Counted from the stretch's first letter, positions 33,384-44,445 are shown. The stretch: DNA of 64,000 nt from Collinsella sp. AM34-10 (GCF_003469185.1 NZ_QSIL01000001.1:372001-436000); one strand, 5' to 3'. Notes: generated from the letters alone by a model not told the origin. Numbers and translations: made by a program.

Positions 33384-35453
33384 ATGTCTTCCCAGTTGAC
33401 GGTTGTTGTCGCCGGTATCGTGCTTGTCGTGGCCATTGTGGTCGCCCTGGTCATCATGCGCCGCGGCGACTCCCGCTTTACCTACGACACGCAGCACGGA
33501 ACGGCCCCGCGCGCCACCGAGGGCGAGGGCAATACGGCCGCTACGGCCTTTAAGGGCCGCTTTTCCATCCTCACCGCGGGCGTGGGTGCGATGTTTGCCG
33601 CGCTTGCCGTTAAGCTGTGGGGCATGCAGATGGTCTCGTCGGACTACTACGACAAGCAGGCCAAGAGCAATCAGACCCGTACCGTTACCACGCCTGCCGT
33701 GCGTGGCCGTATCTTGGACCGCAACGGCGTCGCACTGGTGCAAAACCGCCCCTCGCTCGCCGTCGTCGCCTATCGCGATCTTGCCGACGATAAGGTACTG
33801 GTGCGCCATCTTGCTAACGTGCTCGGCATGCCGTATATCGCGGTGCTGCGCAACATCCAGGACAATTCCGAAGGCGCGCAGAGCCTGCATACGATCGCGA
33901 CTGACGTGCGCCGCTCTACTGTCGCCTACATTCAGGAGCACGCCGGTGAGTTTCCCGGCGTGAAGATCGCCGAGCGCACCGAGCGCCAGTACCCGTATGG
34001 CGAGACCGCCTGCCATATCTTGGGCTATACCGGCACCATTACCTCCGAGCAGCTCGAGGCGCAGAATAAGAAGTCGTCGGACGGCAACGATAGCGCGGCT
34101 GGCCAGATCTCGTATCAATCGGGCGATATTGTGGGCCAGGCGGGCGTAGAGATTTACTACGAAAATCTGCTGCAGGGCATTCGTGGTGAGCAGACCGTGA
34201 AAGTTGACGCCTCGGGTAACGTGACCGGTCAAGCCGGCGCCGTTCCCGCCAAGGCCGGTTCTGACATTAAGCTTACGCTGGATCTTAAGATTCAACAGGC
34301 CTGCGAGAAGGCTCTGGCGAATGCCATTGAGCTTGCCAAGACCACGGGTCATAGTGACGCCGGTAACGGCGCCGTGGTGTGCCTCGATCCCAACAATGGT
34401 GAGATTCTGGGTATGGCGAGCGAGCCCAAGTTTGATCCGTCGGTGTTCATCGGCGGCGTTTCCAACGACGTGTGGACCGAGCTCAACGACGACAAGGGTT
34501 CGCATCCGCTGCTCAACCGCGCCATTAGCGGCCAGTATATGTCGGCTTCGACCATTAAGCCGCTCTCGGCTCTGGCCGGTCTTGAGTTTGGAACCTATAC
34601 CTCAGGCCAGACCACGAACTGCACGGGCTATTGGACGGGCCTGGGCAAGTCATGGGGTAAGTACTGCTGGCTGCATTCTGGCCACGGCACCATGACGCTG
34701 CAATCGGGTATTGCTAACTCGTGCGACCCCGTGTTCTACGATATGGGCAAGGCGTTTTTCTACAACGACCAGCATCCCGAGGGCCTGCAAGAGGTTTTTC
34801 GCCGTTGGGGCCTGGGCAAGACCTGCGGCATCGATCTGCCAAGCGAGGGCACGGGCCGCATTCCCGACGCCAAGTGGAAAGAGTCGTATTTTACCGACGC
34901 CTCGGCCGAGGACCGCAAGTGGAATGCCGGCGATATGACGAACATCGCTATCGGCCAGGGCGACATTCTGGTGACACCGTTGCAGATGGCCTGCGCTTAC
35001 ATGGGCCTTGCCAACGGCGGCAAACAGTATGTGCCGCATGTGTTCTTGTCTGCTGTCTCGCGTGATGGCGACGGCGATGCCTACAAATACAACGGCAAGG
35101 GCAAAAAGAAGCGCCTTGAGGCTCAAATTAACAACGATGCTGATCTTGCGCTGGTCCGCAACGGCATGCATGACGTGATTTACTCTGCGTCGACTTCGAC
35201 CGCCGCGCACTTTAACTCCTTGACCCCCACGGTCTACGGCAAGTCCGGCACGGGCGAGAAGAGCGGCGAGGACGATTACGCGTGGTTTTGCGCCTACGCG
35301 CCGGCCGATGAGCCCAAGTACGTGATTGTTACTGTCTTGGAACAGGGCGGTGGTGGCTCCGATACCGCGCTGCACGTCGTGCGCGATGTCCTTGGTGCCA
35401 TCTATGACGAGCCCGACACATCTTCTGCCACGGGCGATTCTTCGGTTCGATAG
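33384..35453 (+). CDS. mrdA: Penicillin-binding protein 2, elongation-specific transpeptidase
   Basis: The 689-aa class B PBP cross-links peptidoglycan during side-wall growth. It has a membrane helix at residues 5-25, and a second hydrophobic stretch near 68-85. A dimerisation region starts at RGRILDRNGV. The transpeptidase domain has the active Ser in STIKP (SxxK), a second motif in SCDPVFYD (SxN position occupied by SCD) and KSGTGE (KTG motif as KSG). The C-terminus is Ser/Thr-rich. The start is ATG with GGGAGG upstream. It pairs with rodA, which follows after 9 bp. Confidence 0.94.
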   Translation: MSSQLTVVVAGIVLVVAIVVALVIMRRGDSRFTYDTQHGTAPRATEGEGNTAATAFKGRFSILTAGVGAMFAALAVKLWGMQMVSSDYYDKQAKSNQTRTVTTPAVRGRILDRNGVALVQNRPSLAVVAYRDLADDKVLVRHLANVLGMPYIAVLRNIQDNSEGAQSLHTIATDVRRSTVAYIQEHAGEFPGVKIAERTERQYPYGETACHILGYTGTITSEQLEAQNKKSSDGNDSAAGQISYQSGDIVGQAGVEIYYENLLQGIRGEQTVKVDASGNVTGQAGAVPAKAGSDIKLTLDLKIQQACEKALANAIELAKTTGHSDAGNGAVVCLDPNNGEILGMASEPKFDPSVFIGGVSNDVWTELNDDKGSHPLLNRAISGQYMSASTIKPLSALAGLEFGTYTSGQTTNCTGYWTGLGKSWGKYCWLHSGHGTMTLQSGIANSCDPVFYDMGKAFFYNDQHPEGLQEVFRRWGLGKTCGIDLPSEGTGRIPDAKWKESYFTDASAEDRKWNAGDMTNIAIGQGDILVTPLQMACAYMGLANGGKQYVPHVFLSAVSRDGDGDAYKYNGKGKKKRLEAQINNDADLALVRNGMHDVIYSASTSTAAHFNSLTPTVYGKSGTGEKSGEDDYAWFCAYAPADEPKYVIVTVLEQGGGGSDTALHVVRDVLGAIYDEPDTSSATGDSSVR

Positions 35454-35462
35454 GAGGTTGCG

Positions 35463-36689
35463 ATGGATTTTTCGCCGGCGGACCTGTTCCGCTCAACTAA
35501 AACCGGTTCCCGCAGCAGCCTGGACCGTGTCAACAAGCAGCTTTCGGCCTCGCGCGGCACGTTTCGCCAGAAGGTGCACATCGGCGTGCTGCTGGCAGCC
35601 TTGGCGCTCGTAGCCTATGGCGCCATCATCATTTGGTCGGCCTCGCAGTTTAAGGCCGACGCCTCATTCTCACGTCACCTGTTGGGCATCGGCATCGGTG
35701 CGGTGCTTGCGGTGCTCGTCTGGCGTACCGATCTGCGTGGCATCTCTAACTTCTCGACGGCGCTGCTCGTCATCGACCTCATTGTGATTTTCTCGCCCAA
35801 GATTCCGGGCCTGTCCTATACGGGCGGCCTGGGCATGACGGGCTGGATCAAGATTCCCGGTATCGGCCTTACCTTCCAGCCGGTCGAGCTCGCCAAGCTC
35901 ATCACGATCTTCTTTATCGCCACGCTTGGTTCGCAGTACAACGGCCGCATCGATACCGTTCGCGACTACATTAAGCTCTGCGGCATGCTGTCCATTCCGT
36001 TTTTGGCCGTCGTCGCCATGGGCGACCTGGGTTCGGGTCTGGTCGTGTTGGTGTCGGGTGCCGTTGTGATCTGCATGAGCGGTGCGCGCCGCGAATGGGT
36101 GCTGTCGACCTTGGCTCTGCTCGTGGGTTTGGTGGCGCTCGTCCTGGCGCTCGATTCGGTGCTCGATTCTCTTTTGGGCCATGACGTTTTGATCAAGCAG
36201 TACCAGATGAACCGACTGACCGTCTTTATCGACCCCGATAATGCCGATTCGGACGATGCCTATAACTTGCAGCAATCGCTCATCGCGGTTGGATCGGGTG
36301 GCTTTTTCGGTAAAGGGCTGGGCCATGCGACCCAGTCTGCCGGTGGCTTTCTGCCCGAGTTCCACACCGACTTCGTTTTTGCCTTTTTGTCCGAGACCTT
36401 TGGCTTCTGCGGCTCCTTTTTACTGCTGTGCCTGTACGTGCTGCTCATGTTCTCGACGATTCGCGTCGCCTTTAAGTGCGAGTCGCTCTTCTTGCGGCTC
36501 TCGTGCGTAGGTATCGTCGGCATGTGGGCATTCCAGACCTTCGAGAACATCGGCATGTGCATCGGCATGATGCCGATCACCGGTATTCCGCTGCCGTTCA
36601 TTAGCTTCGGTTCGTCCTCGATGATGATCCAGTTGCTGACGGTGGGTATCGTACAATCCATATGGCGGCATCGTTCGGGCGCCGCGTAA
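35463..36689 (+). CDS. rodA: SEDS glycosyltransferase RodA
   Basis: The 408-aa polytopic protein polymerises lipid II during elongation, in complex with PBP2. About ten membrane helices can be seen. Family motifs include FQPVELAKLITIFFIA (catalytic-region ExxK), AVGSGGFFGKGLG, LPEFHTDFVFAFLSE (with the functional Asp) and GIPLPFISFGSSSM. The start is ATG after TAGGAGGTTGCG. RodA rather than FtsW is inferred from the neighbours mreBCD-mrdA. Confidence 0.94.
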   Translation: MDFSPADLFRSTKTGSRSSLDRVNKQLSASRGTFRQKVHIGVLLAALALVAYGAIIIWSASQFKADASFSRHLLGIGIGAVLAVLVWRTDLRGISNFSTALLVIDLIVIFSPKIPGLSYTGGLGMTGWIKIPGIGLTFQPVELAKLITIFFIATLGSQYNGRIDTVRDYIKLCGMLSIPFLAVVAMGDLGSGLVVLVSGAVVICMSGARREWVLSTLALLVGLVALVLALDSVLDSLLGHDVLIKQYQMNRLTVFIDPDNADSDDAYNLQQSLIAVGSGGFFGKGLGHATQSAGGFLPEFHTDFVFAFLSETFGFCGSFLLLCLYVLLMFSTIRVAFKCESLFLRLSCVGIVGMWAFQTFENIGMCIGMMPITGIPLPFISFGSSSMMIQLLTVGIVQSIWRHRSGAA

Positions 36690-36707
36690 CCGCTGGAGGG
36701 GTTTGCT

Positions 36708-37637
36708 ATGAAGATTCCCGTGGATAAGCTGACCCGCGTCTTTAAGATGGGCGCGACTACCAAGAAGGATTCCGACACGCCGGTGCGCGTGTCCGTCTAC
36801 CTCGATTCGTCTGCGTCGCGTTTTTTGGTCGAGACGGTGCGCGATGCCTTCGTGCCGCTGACGACGTCGGGCATTGTGCGCGTTGAGCGTCTGGGTGAGG
36901 ACCGTATCGTCCCCAAGACCGATACCGATGTGGTGTTGGTGCTTTCGTGCGGGTCTGACCGTCTTGAGAGCGCCGTTCAGGAACTTGTGATTGCCGGCGC
37001 CCCCGTGTGCGTGCTGGCCGAGTCCGCTGTCGAGGTGCCTTTTATCCAGGAGTCCACGCCCATGCTCGGTGCGGTAACGGCCACCGATAAGACGTATCTG
37101 CTCGAGACGCTTGCCCGCTGGATTCTCGATCGCACGGACAAGGAGACGGCATTTGCGGCGAACTTCGCCTTTATGCGTATTGCTGCCGCTAACCGCATCA
37201 TCACCTCGTGCGCGCTTACCAATATGGCGACGGGTGCCCTGGTGTTTTTGCCGGGCGCCGACTATCCCGTGATGGCGCTCGCGCAGGTGGGCATGGTCTT
37301 TGAGCTGGCGGCCATCTTTGGTCGCGGCATTAAGCCCGAGCGCGGTTATGAGGTCGCGGGCGTGCTTGCCGGCGGCTTGGTGCTCCGCGCCGTCACCCGC
37401 GCCCTGGTAAAGCAGACGCCGCATATTGGGTTTGCCGTCAAGGCGCTGACCGCCGCCGCGGGCACCTATGGCATGGGCCGTGCGCTCGTGTCGCTCTACG
37501 AGCGCGATATTGACTACAGCCGTGCCAACGAGGTGGCTGCCGCCACGTTCTCGCGCGTCCGCGACCTGGTGACCACGGTCGCCGGTGCCACCCGTCCCAT
37601 GAGTCCTTTTGAGGATGCATCCGATCTCGCTGCTTAG
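36708..37637 (+). CDS. Uncharacterised protein with DUF697-like membrane region
   Basis: The 309-aa protein has an N-terminal soluble part (residues 20-140) that looks like a P-loop-derived alpha/beta fold without a P-loop (VRVSVYLDSSASRFLVETV, VVLVLSCGSDRLESAVQELV). Residues 165-260 are hydrophobic and small-residue rich (TNMATGALVFLPGADYPVMA), resembling DUF697 regions. No catalytic motif was found. It is 18 bp after rodA with GGAGGGG before its ATG, so it is probably co-transcribed with the elongasome genes; a function in envelope growth is possible but unproven. Confidence 0.75.
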   Translation: MKIPVDKLTRVFKMGATTKKDSDTPVRVSVYLDSSASRFLVETVRDAFVPLTTSGIVRVERLGEDRIVPKTDTDVVLVLSCGSDRLESAVQELVIAGAPVCVLAESAVEVPFIQESTPMLGAVTATDKTYLLETLARWILDRTDKETAFAANFAFMRIAAANRIITSCALTNMATGALVFLPGADYPVMALAQVGMVFELAAIFGRGIKPERGYEVAGVLAGGLVLRAVTRALVKQTPHIGFAVKALTAAAGTYGMGRALVSLYERDIDYSRANEVAAATFSRVRDLVTTVAGATRPMSPFEDASDLAA

Positions 37638-37646
37638 GGGTTTCTT

Positions 37647-39524
37647 TTGCGCGTTCCATACCAAGACTGTTTTCATCTGATCGAGCCGTTGCTCGCCAAG
37701 GTCGAAAAGCCGAGTCGCTATATCGACCACGAGTGGGGAACGCTCTCAAAGGCCGATGCCGACTACCGCTGCTGCATGATCTATCCGGACGTGTATGAGG
37801 TCGGTCTGCCCAACCAGGGCATCGCCATTCTCTACAACATCCTTAATCAGGCCGAGGGCATTTCCTGCGAGCGCGGCTATGTGCCGTGGCCCGACATGGG
37901 CGACGCCATGCGCGAAGCGAACATTCCGCTGCTGTCGCTCGAGGGCGCGGCGCCTGTGGCCTCGTTCGATATCGTCGGCATGCATGTGCCGCACGAGATG
38001 GCCGTCACCAACTTCCTCGAGGCGCTCGACCTCGCCGGCATTCCGCTGCTCGCGGCTGACCGCACCGAGGACGACCCCATCATCATTGCCGGTGGTCCCT
38101 CGGTCTATAACCCCGAGCCGTATGCGGCCTTCTTCGATGCCATCCTGATCGGCGAGGGCGAGGAGTCGCTGCTCGAGGTTTGCCAGCTGCATCGTCGCCT
38201 GCGCGATGAGGGTGTCTCGCGCGCCCAGATTGTCGAGCAGCTCGCGACGGTCGGTGGCACCTATGTGCCGTCTCTGTATGAGGTGCGCTATGACGAGCCC
38301 TGCTCTCCGCATGGCTACACCGTGCCGCGTGAAGGCAAGGACGTCCCTCCGGTAGTCTATAAGCGCGTCGTTGAGGACTTTGGCGCTACCAATCCGCTGT
38401 CGCAGTCGTGCGTGCCCTACGCGCAGCTCGTTCACGACCGCCTGTCGATCGAGATTCTGCGCGGTTGTGCCCGCGGCTGCCGTTTTTGCCAGGCCGGCAT
38501 GACCTATCGTCCGGTGCGCGAGCGCTCGGCCGACCAGATTGTGTCCTCGGTGATCCAGGGCTTGCAGAAGACCGGCTACGACGAGGTGTCGCTCACCTCG
38601 CTTTCGACCACCGACCACTCCTGCATCCGTGATGTGCTCGGTAGGCTCAACCGCCGCCTGGAGGATACGGGCATTCGCGTGTCCATTCCCTCGCAGCGCC
38701 TGGATTCATTTGGCGTGGATATGGCCGAGTCGGTCGCCGGCGAAAAGAAGGGCGGCCTGACGTTTGCCCCCGAGGCCGGCAGCCAGCGCATGCGCGACAT
38801 CATCAACAAGAATGTGACCGAGGAGGACTTGGACCGTGCGGCTAAGGCGGCCTTCGAGGCTGGTTGGAACCGCATGAAGCTCTACTTTATGATGGGCCTT
38901 CCCGGCGAGCGCGACGAGGATATCGTGGCTATCGCCAACCTGGCCGACCATGTGCTCGAGCTCGGCCGCTCCGTGGTTCCCAAGGCGCGCCGCGGCTCCA
39001 TCTCGGTGTCCATCTCGGTGTCGGTGTTTATTCCCAAGGCCGCCACACCGTTCCAATGGTGCCCGCAGCTCGATTACGACGACGTCAAGCGCCGTCAGAA
39101 GCTCCTCATCACGAGCGTTCGCAACCGTGCGGTCCGCGTGCACTACCACGATGCCGAGACCTCGCTTATCGAGGCCGCACTGTCTCGCGCCGGTCGCGAC
39201 ATGACGCCGGTCATCATCGACGCCTGGCGTGCGGGCTCGCGTTTTGACGCGTGGGTGGAGCATTTCTCGCTCGATAACTGGAAAGAGGCGGCGGCCAAAA
39301 ACGGCATCGATCTCAACGAGCTCGTGCACCTGCCCTACGAACTGGACTGGCGCCTGCCCTGGGAGCACGTGAGTCCCGGCTGCTCGCGCGGCTTCCTCGA
39401 GCGCGAATACCGCCGCTCGCTGGAGGGCGTCACGACACCCGACTGTACCCGCACCTCGTGCACCGGCTGCGGAATCTGCCCCACGCTCCATGCCAAGAAC
39501 GTATTGGTGGGTGATCGCGCATGA
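37647..39524 (+). CDS. B12-binding-like radical SAM protein (TIGR03960 type)
   Basis: The 625-aa protein has an N-terminal B12-binding-like fold (residues 20-200; DVYEVGLPNQGIAILYN, IIIAGGPSVYNPEP) and a radical SAM domain with the [4Fe-4S] motif CARGCRFC near residue 272. A C-terminal Cys group (CTRTSCTGCGICP) could bind a second cluster. Proteins of this type are found next to a TIGR03936/DUF2344 partner, as here, often by rplU. Its substrate is unknown to me; an RNA-modifying role has been suggested for related systems but cannot be shown here. The start is TTG with AGGGG upstream. Confidence 0.88.
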   Translation: MRVPYQDCFHLIEPLLAKVEKPSRYIDHEWGTLSKADADYRCCMIYPDVYEVGLPNQGIAILYNILNQAEGISCERGYVPWPDMGDAMREANIPLLSLEGAAPVASFDIVGMHVPHEMAVTNFLEALDLAGIPLLAADRTEDDPIIIAGGPSVYNPEPYAAFFDAILIGEGEESLLEVCQLHRRLRDEGVSRAQIVEQLATVGGTYVPSLYEVRYDEPCSPHGYTVPREGKDVPPVVYKRVVEDFGATNPLSQSCVPYAQLVHDRLSIEILRGCARGCRFCQAGMTYRPVRERSADQIVSSVIQGLQKTGYDEVSLTSLSTTDHSCIRDVLGRLNRRLEDTGIRVSIPSQRLDSFGVDMAESVAGEKKGGLTFAPEAGSQRMRDIINKNVTEEDLDRAAKAAFEAGWNRMKLYFMMGLPGERDEDIVAIANLADHVLELGRSVVPKARRGSISVSISVSVFIPKAATPFQWCPQLDYDDVKRRQKLLITSVRNRAVRVHYHDAETSLIEAALSRAGRDMTPVIIDAWRAGSRFDAWVEHFSLDNWKEAAAKNGIDLNELVHLPYELDWRLPWEHVSPGCSRGFLEREYRRSLEGVTTPDCTRTSCTGCGICPTLHAKNVLVGDRA

Positions 39525-40333
39525 GTGAGCGCCTGACCGACAACCCCACGCTCTTTAGGCTTCGCGTTCGCTATGGCAAGCGTGACCGTCTTAAGTACCT
39601 GGGCCATCTCGAAGTGATTCATACCATTGAGCGCATCGTGCGTCGCGCGGGGCTGCCCTATGCCGTGACGCAGGGCTTCTCTCCGCACATGCGCGTGGGC
39701 TTTTCGTCGGCGCTGCCGGTGGGAACGTCGTCGACCTGTGAGTGGTATGACCTGTTTATGACCGAGTTCGTCGCACTCGACGAGGCGTTTGAGCGCCTAG
39801 CGGCGGCATCTCCGGCCGATCTTGCCCCCATCGAGGCGGCATACATCGACGTGCGCACACCGGCGCTGACAGCGCAACTCACGCGTCTGTCCTATCGTAT
39901 CGACTTGCATCTGAATCCCGAGGCGCCGGCGTCCGCCGACGAGGTGCGTCGCGCAATCGATATGCTGCGCGCGGGCCACGGCATCGACTACGCACGCGGC
40001 AAAAAGAGCAAACGCCTGGACTTGGATCATACGCTCGTGGGCTATGAGCTCACGGCAGGGGAGCGCCCGGACCATCTGGTGCTCATGCTCGACACACATG
40101 CCGATAATGAGGGCTCCATGCGTCCGGAAATTTTGCTTTCCGCCGCTGATGTTTTGTTGCAGGGCTTGACCCCGGGCGTCGATGCACCTATTGTTTCCAC
40201 CGGTATGCAAGACCTCGTGACCATCTGCTCCTACGATGTCGAGCGTCAGAATCAAGCATGCGAGGACGACGAGGGCCGACTCGTCAGCCCCATACCTGTG
40301 CGAACTTGTGGATTTGCTCCACATACTCGTTGA
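39521..40333 (+). CDS. Radical SAM-associated protein, DUF2344/TIGR03936 type
   Basis: The 270-aa protein begins with RLRVRYGKRDRLKYLGHLEV and continues with the QGFSPHMRVGFSSALPVGTSS segment, both hallmarks of DUF2344. In other genomes this domain may be fused to the radical SAM partner. The start overlaps the stop of the radical SAM gene (ATGA), so the two are made together. Its stop codon lies in the -35 box of the rplU promoter. Function unknown; partner or substrate-binding subunit is inferred. Confidence 0.88.
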   Translation: MSERLTDNPTLFRLRVRYGKRDRLKYLGHLEVIHTIERIVRRAGLPYAVTQGFSPHMRVGFSSALPVGTSSTCEWYDLFMTEFVALDEAFERLAAASPADLAPIEAAYIDVRTPALTAQLTRLSYRIDLHLNPEAPASADEVRRAIDMLRAGHGIDYARGKKSKRLDLDHTLVGYELTAGERPDHLVLMLDTHADNEGSMRPEILLSAADVLLQGLTPGVDAPIVSTGMQDLVTICSYDVERQNQACEDDEGRLVSPIPVRTCGFAPHTR

Positions 40334-40358
40334 CGGGGGTATTATCGCCTGCTACTAT
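40330..40358 (+). promoter_or_regulatory. Predicted promoter of rplU-rpmA
   Basis: TTGACG (40330-40335), a 17-bp spacer and TACTAT (40353-40358) form a good housekeeping promoter. The -35 box contains the TGA stop of the upstream gene. Confidence 0.75.
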
Positions 40359-40400
40359 ATTCGGCTGTTGCACTAACTGATGCATGAAGGGCAAGTAAAC

Positions 40401-40775
40401 ATGTACGCAATCGTTAACACGGGCGGCAAGCAGTACAAGGTCGCCACCGACGATGTCATCACCGTCGAGAAGATCGAGGGCAATGAGGGCGATAAGATCA
40501 CCCTGCCGGTTATCTTCCTCAACGATGGTAAGAAGATCGTCACCGATCCCGACAAGCTGGCCAAGGCCAAGGTTACCGCTCAGATCGTTGAGCAGTTCAA
40601 GGGCGAGAAGCAGCTGGTCTTCAAGTTCCACAAGCGCAAGCGCTATCGTCGTCTGAAGGGTCACCGTCAGCAGCTCACCAAGCTGAAGATCGTGAAGGTT
40701 CAGGCTACCTCCCGCGCCAAGAAGGCTGTCAAGGCAGAGGCTGAGGCTGTTGCCGAGGCTCCCGTCGCCGAGTAG
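40401..40775 (+). CDS. rplU: 50S ribosomal protein L21
   Basis: The 124-aa protein of the large subunit binds 23S rRNA near L20. The family start MYAIVNTGGKQYKVATDD and the KRKRYRRLKGHRQQLT segment are clear. About 20 extra residues at the C-terminus are Ala/Glu/Lys-rich, beyond the usual ~103-aa length. The ATG at 40401 is the homology-supported start; in-frame codons from 40380 are not. rpmA follows after 33 bp. Confidence 0.97.
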   Translation: MYAIVNTGGKQYKVATDDVITVEKIEGNEGDKITLPVIFLNDGKKIVTDPDKLAKAKVTAQIVEQFKGEKQLVFKFHKRKRYRRLKGHRQQLTKLKIVKVQATSRAKKAVKAEAEAVAEAPVAE

Positions 40776-40808
40776 ATTACACTCGTAACGAAAGAGTAGG
40801 TATACACA

Positions 40809-41066
40809 ATGGCACACAAAAAAGGACTCGGTTCCTCCCGTAATGGCCGTGACTCCCGCGGTCAGCGCCTTGGCACGAAGCGCTATGCCGGCCAGACGGT
40901 AACCACGGGCACGATTCTCGTCCGTCAGCACGGCACGCACATCCACCCGGGTGAGAACGTTGGCCGTGGCAAGGACGACACGCTGTTCGCGCTGGTCGAC
41001 GGTACCGTTGAGTTCCACAAGGGTATCAAGCACAGGGTCAGCGTACGCCCGCTCGCGAACGCGTAA
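40809..41066 (+). CDS. rpmA: 50S ribosomal protein L27
   Basis: The 85-aa protein lies near the peptidyl transferase centre. It starts [20 protein letters not shown], without the N-terminal extension that some Firmicutes cleave with Prp, and has [20 protein letters not shown]. Length is typical. It is transcribed with rplU. Confidence 0.97.
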   Translation: MAHKKGLGSSRNGRDSRGQRLGTKRYAGQTVTTGTILVRQHGTHIHPGENVGRGKDDTLFALVDGTVEFHKGIKHRVSVRPLANA

Positions 41067-41091
41067 TTCACCCTTCATAGAGCACATATGT

Positions 41092-41135
41092 GGGAGGCAC
41101 TTGAGTTTTAGGATTCAAGGGTCTCCCTCTTTTTT
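41092..41135 (+). terminator. Intrinsic terminator after rpmA
   Basis: GGGAG pairs with CTCCC and CTTGA with TCAAG across a small internal loop; TCTTTTTT follows. It lies between rpmA and obgE, with the obgE SD directly after. Confidence 0.75.
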
Positions 41136-41139
41136 GTAG

Positions 41140-42618
<1,479 letters not shown>

Positions 42619-42621
42619 GCC

Positions 42622-43299
42622 ATGTCGCTGCGCGGTGGAATCGGATTGCCTGAACTTCCCATCAAGGATGGACACGAGTTTCGGCTTGGCATTATGGGCG
42701 GCACCTTTGACCCGATTCATTACGGGCATTTGGTAACCGCTGAGCAGGCGCGTGAGTCCCTTGACTTGGACGCCGTGCTCTTTATGCCTGCGGGCTCGCC
42801 TGCCTTTAAGCTCGACAAACCGGTGACGCCTGCTGAGGACCGTTATGCCATGACGGTCCTCGCGACCGCCGCGAACCCGGCCTTTTTGGCAAGCCGCTTC
42901 GAGATCGATCGTGCCGGTGTCACCTACACAGCTGATACGCTGCGTGCCCTTCGCGAGTTTTACCCGCCACAGGTGAAGCTTTATTTTATTACGGGTGCCG
43001 ATGCGATTATCGATATTGTAACCTGGCACAATGCAGATGAGATTGCCGAACTGGCAACCTTTATTGCTGCGACGCGTCCTGGCTTTGACATCGATACGGC
43101 CCGGGCGCGGATTAAGGAATCGGGGCTGCCATTCGACGTGCGCTATATTCAGATTCCGGCGTTGGCGATTAGCTCGACTAACATTCGCAAGCGGGTTGCC
43201 CGCGGCATGAGCGTGCGCTATCTTACGAGCGAGTCCGTGCTCGGCTATATCCGTAAACGCGGCCTGTATGCCGATCTTGGGCAAGACGATTTTGATTGA
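42622..43299 (+). CDS. nadD: Nicotinate-nucleotide adenylyltransferase
   Basis: The 225-aa enzyme makes deamido-NAD from nicotinate mononucleotide and ATP. The nucleotidyltransferase motif GIMGGTFDPIHYGHL is near residues 24-38, and the C-terminal ISSTNIRKR motif is intact. About 20 N-terminal residues precede the fold, slightly longer than usual. Obg-NadD-YqeK-RsfS is a conserved order in Gram-positive bacteria. Confidence 0.94.
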   Translation: MSLRGGIGLPELPIKDGHEFRLGIMGGTFDPIHYGHLVTAEQARESLDLDAVLFMPAGSPAFKLDKPVTPAEDRYAMTVLATAANPAFLASRFEIDRAGVTYTADTLRALREFYPPQVKLYFITGADAIIDIVTWHNADEIAELATFIAATRPGFDIDTARARIKESGLPFDVRYIQIPALAISSTNIRKRVARGMSVRYLTSESVLGYIRKRGLYADLGQDDFD

Positions 43300-43311
43300 T
43301 GGGGGAGAACG

Positions 43312-43920
43312 TTGTCGGTAGAAGATCAGTTTGAGGGCGACGAGCGCGCGCTCTTGACGCGTATCCACGAGTTGCTCGATGTTCGCATGAAGGATAAGCG
43401 TAAGCGCTACGTGCATTCGCTCGGGGTTGCCGAGACTGCGTTGCGCCTAGCCGAGGTGTACGGTGTCGACCGCTTTGATGCCGCTGCCGCCGGCCTGATC
43501 CATGACTGGGACAAGGTGCTCTCCGACGACGAGCTGGTCACGCGCGCTCTGCATTACGGCATTAAGATTGCCGGCTCTCCGTCTGCCGCGACGCCGCTTT
43601 TGCATGGCCCGGTTGCCGCCTATGAGCTTCCGCAGCTTTTTCCCGAGCTGTCGCCGGCGGTCTTTCAGGCTGTCGACCGTCACACCGTGGGCGCTTGCGA
43701 CATGACGCCGCTCGATATGGTGGTCTTTGTGGCCGATGCCATCGAACCCAACCGCCACGGCGATTATGCCCATGCGCTGCGCAAGATGGTGGGGAAGTCC
43801 TCGCTCGACGAGTTGTTCTTCTCCTGTTTTGCGCAGGGTCTGGTCTATGTGATCCAGACCGGGCGTTATCTTTATCCCACGGCTATTACGATTTACAACC
43901 ATTACGCCCAGCTGCGCTAG
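43312..43920 (+). CDS. yqeK: HD-domain hydrolase YqeK (diadenosine tetraphosphatase family)
   Basis: The 202-aa protein has the HD motif: H in YVHSLGVAETALRLAE, HD in IHDWDKVL, and later His residues in AVDRHTVGA with D in FVADAIEPN. Members hydrolyse Ap4A symmetrically with bound iron or another metal. The TTG start follows GGGGGAG. Position between nadD and rsfS supports the assignment. Confidence 0.9.
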   Translation: MSVEDQFEGDERALLTRIHELLDVRMKDKRKRYVHSLGVAETALRLAEVYGVDRFDAAAAGLIHDWDKVLSDDELVTRALHYGIKIAGSPSAATPLLHGPVAAYELPQLFPELSPAVFQAVDRHTVGACDMTPLDMVVFVADAIEPNRHGDYAHALRKMVGKSSLDELFFSCFAQGLVYVIQTGRYLYPTAITIYNHYAQLR

Positions 43921-43947
43921 CTCGGGCTGTCTAGAAAGAGGTATTCC

Positions 43948-44403
43948 ATGGCCGACGAGACCATGACCGACGAGCAGATTCTTGAAAGCGTGGAGCACAA
44001 GAGTTTCGTTGCCACGCCCGACCGCACTGCCGCCTCGCTGTCCGCGAGCGGTGTCGCCGCCGAGGATGTCGCCCGCGCCGCCGCGCAGGCCGCCTACGAC
44101 AAGAAAGGCGAGGACGTTCAGGTGCTCGACCTGACTGAGCTTTCTGATGTGTGCGACTACTTTGTCATCGCTACCGGCACCAACAACCGCCAGGTCGATT
44201 CCATCGTTGACGAGATCGAGGAGAAGGTCGCCGAGGCTTGCGGCGAGCATCCGTTCTCCATCGAGGGCCGCGAGCAGAAGACCTGGATGCTCATGGACTA
44301 CGGTTCGGTTGTCGTCCACGTCTTCACTCCCGAGGCGCGCGAGTTCTACCGCCTCGAAAAGCTCTGGGGTGACGCCCCCCAGCTTTCCCTTGACCTCCTT
44401 TAG
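43948..44403 (+). CDS. rsfS: Ribosomal silencing factor RsfS
   Basis: RsfS binds L14 and blocks subunit joining under starvation. The core fold at about residues 45-150 has LDLTELSDVCDYFVIATGTN and WMLMDYGSVVVHVF. The 151-aa protein has a ~45-residue acidic/Ala-rich N-terminal extension. The ATG follows AAAGAGGT. Confidence 0.94.
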   Translation: MADETMTDEQILESVEHKSFVATPDRTAASLSASGVAAEDVARAAAQAAYDKKGEDVQVLDLTELSDVCDYFVIATGTNNRQVDSIVDEIEEKVAEACGEHPFSIEGREQKTWMLMDYGSVVVHVFTPEAREFYRLEKLWGDAPQLSLDLL

Positions 44404-44445
44404 TAGTTCATTTGGGACGGGCTTTTTAGCTAACCTTTACCGTTC

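Noticed and set aside
44411..44430. Third, degraded copy of the palindromic repeat (TGGGACGGG then T-rich)
   Set aside because: Only nine bases match and no inverted arm follows; chance similarity is sufficient.
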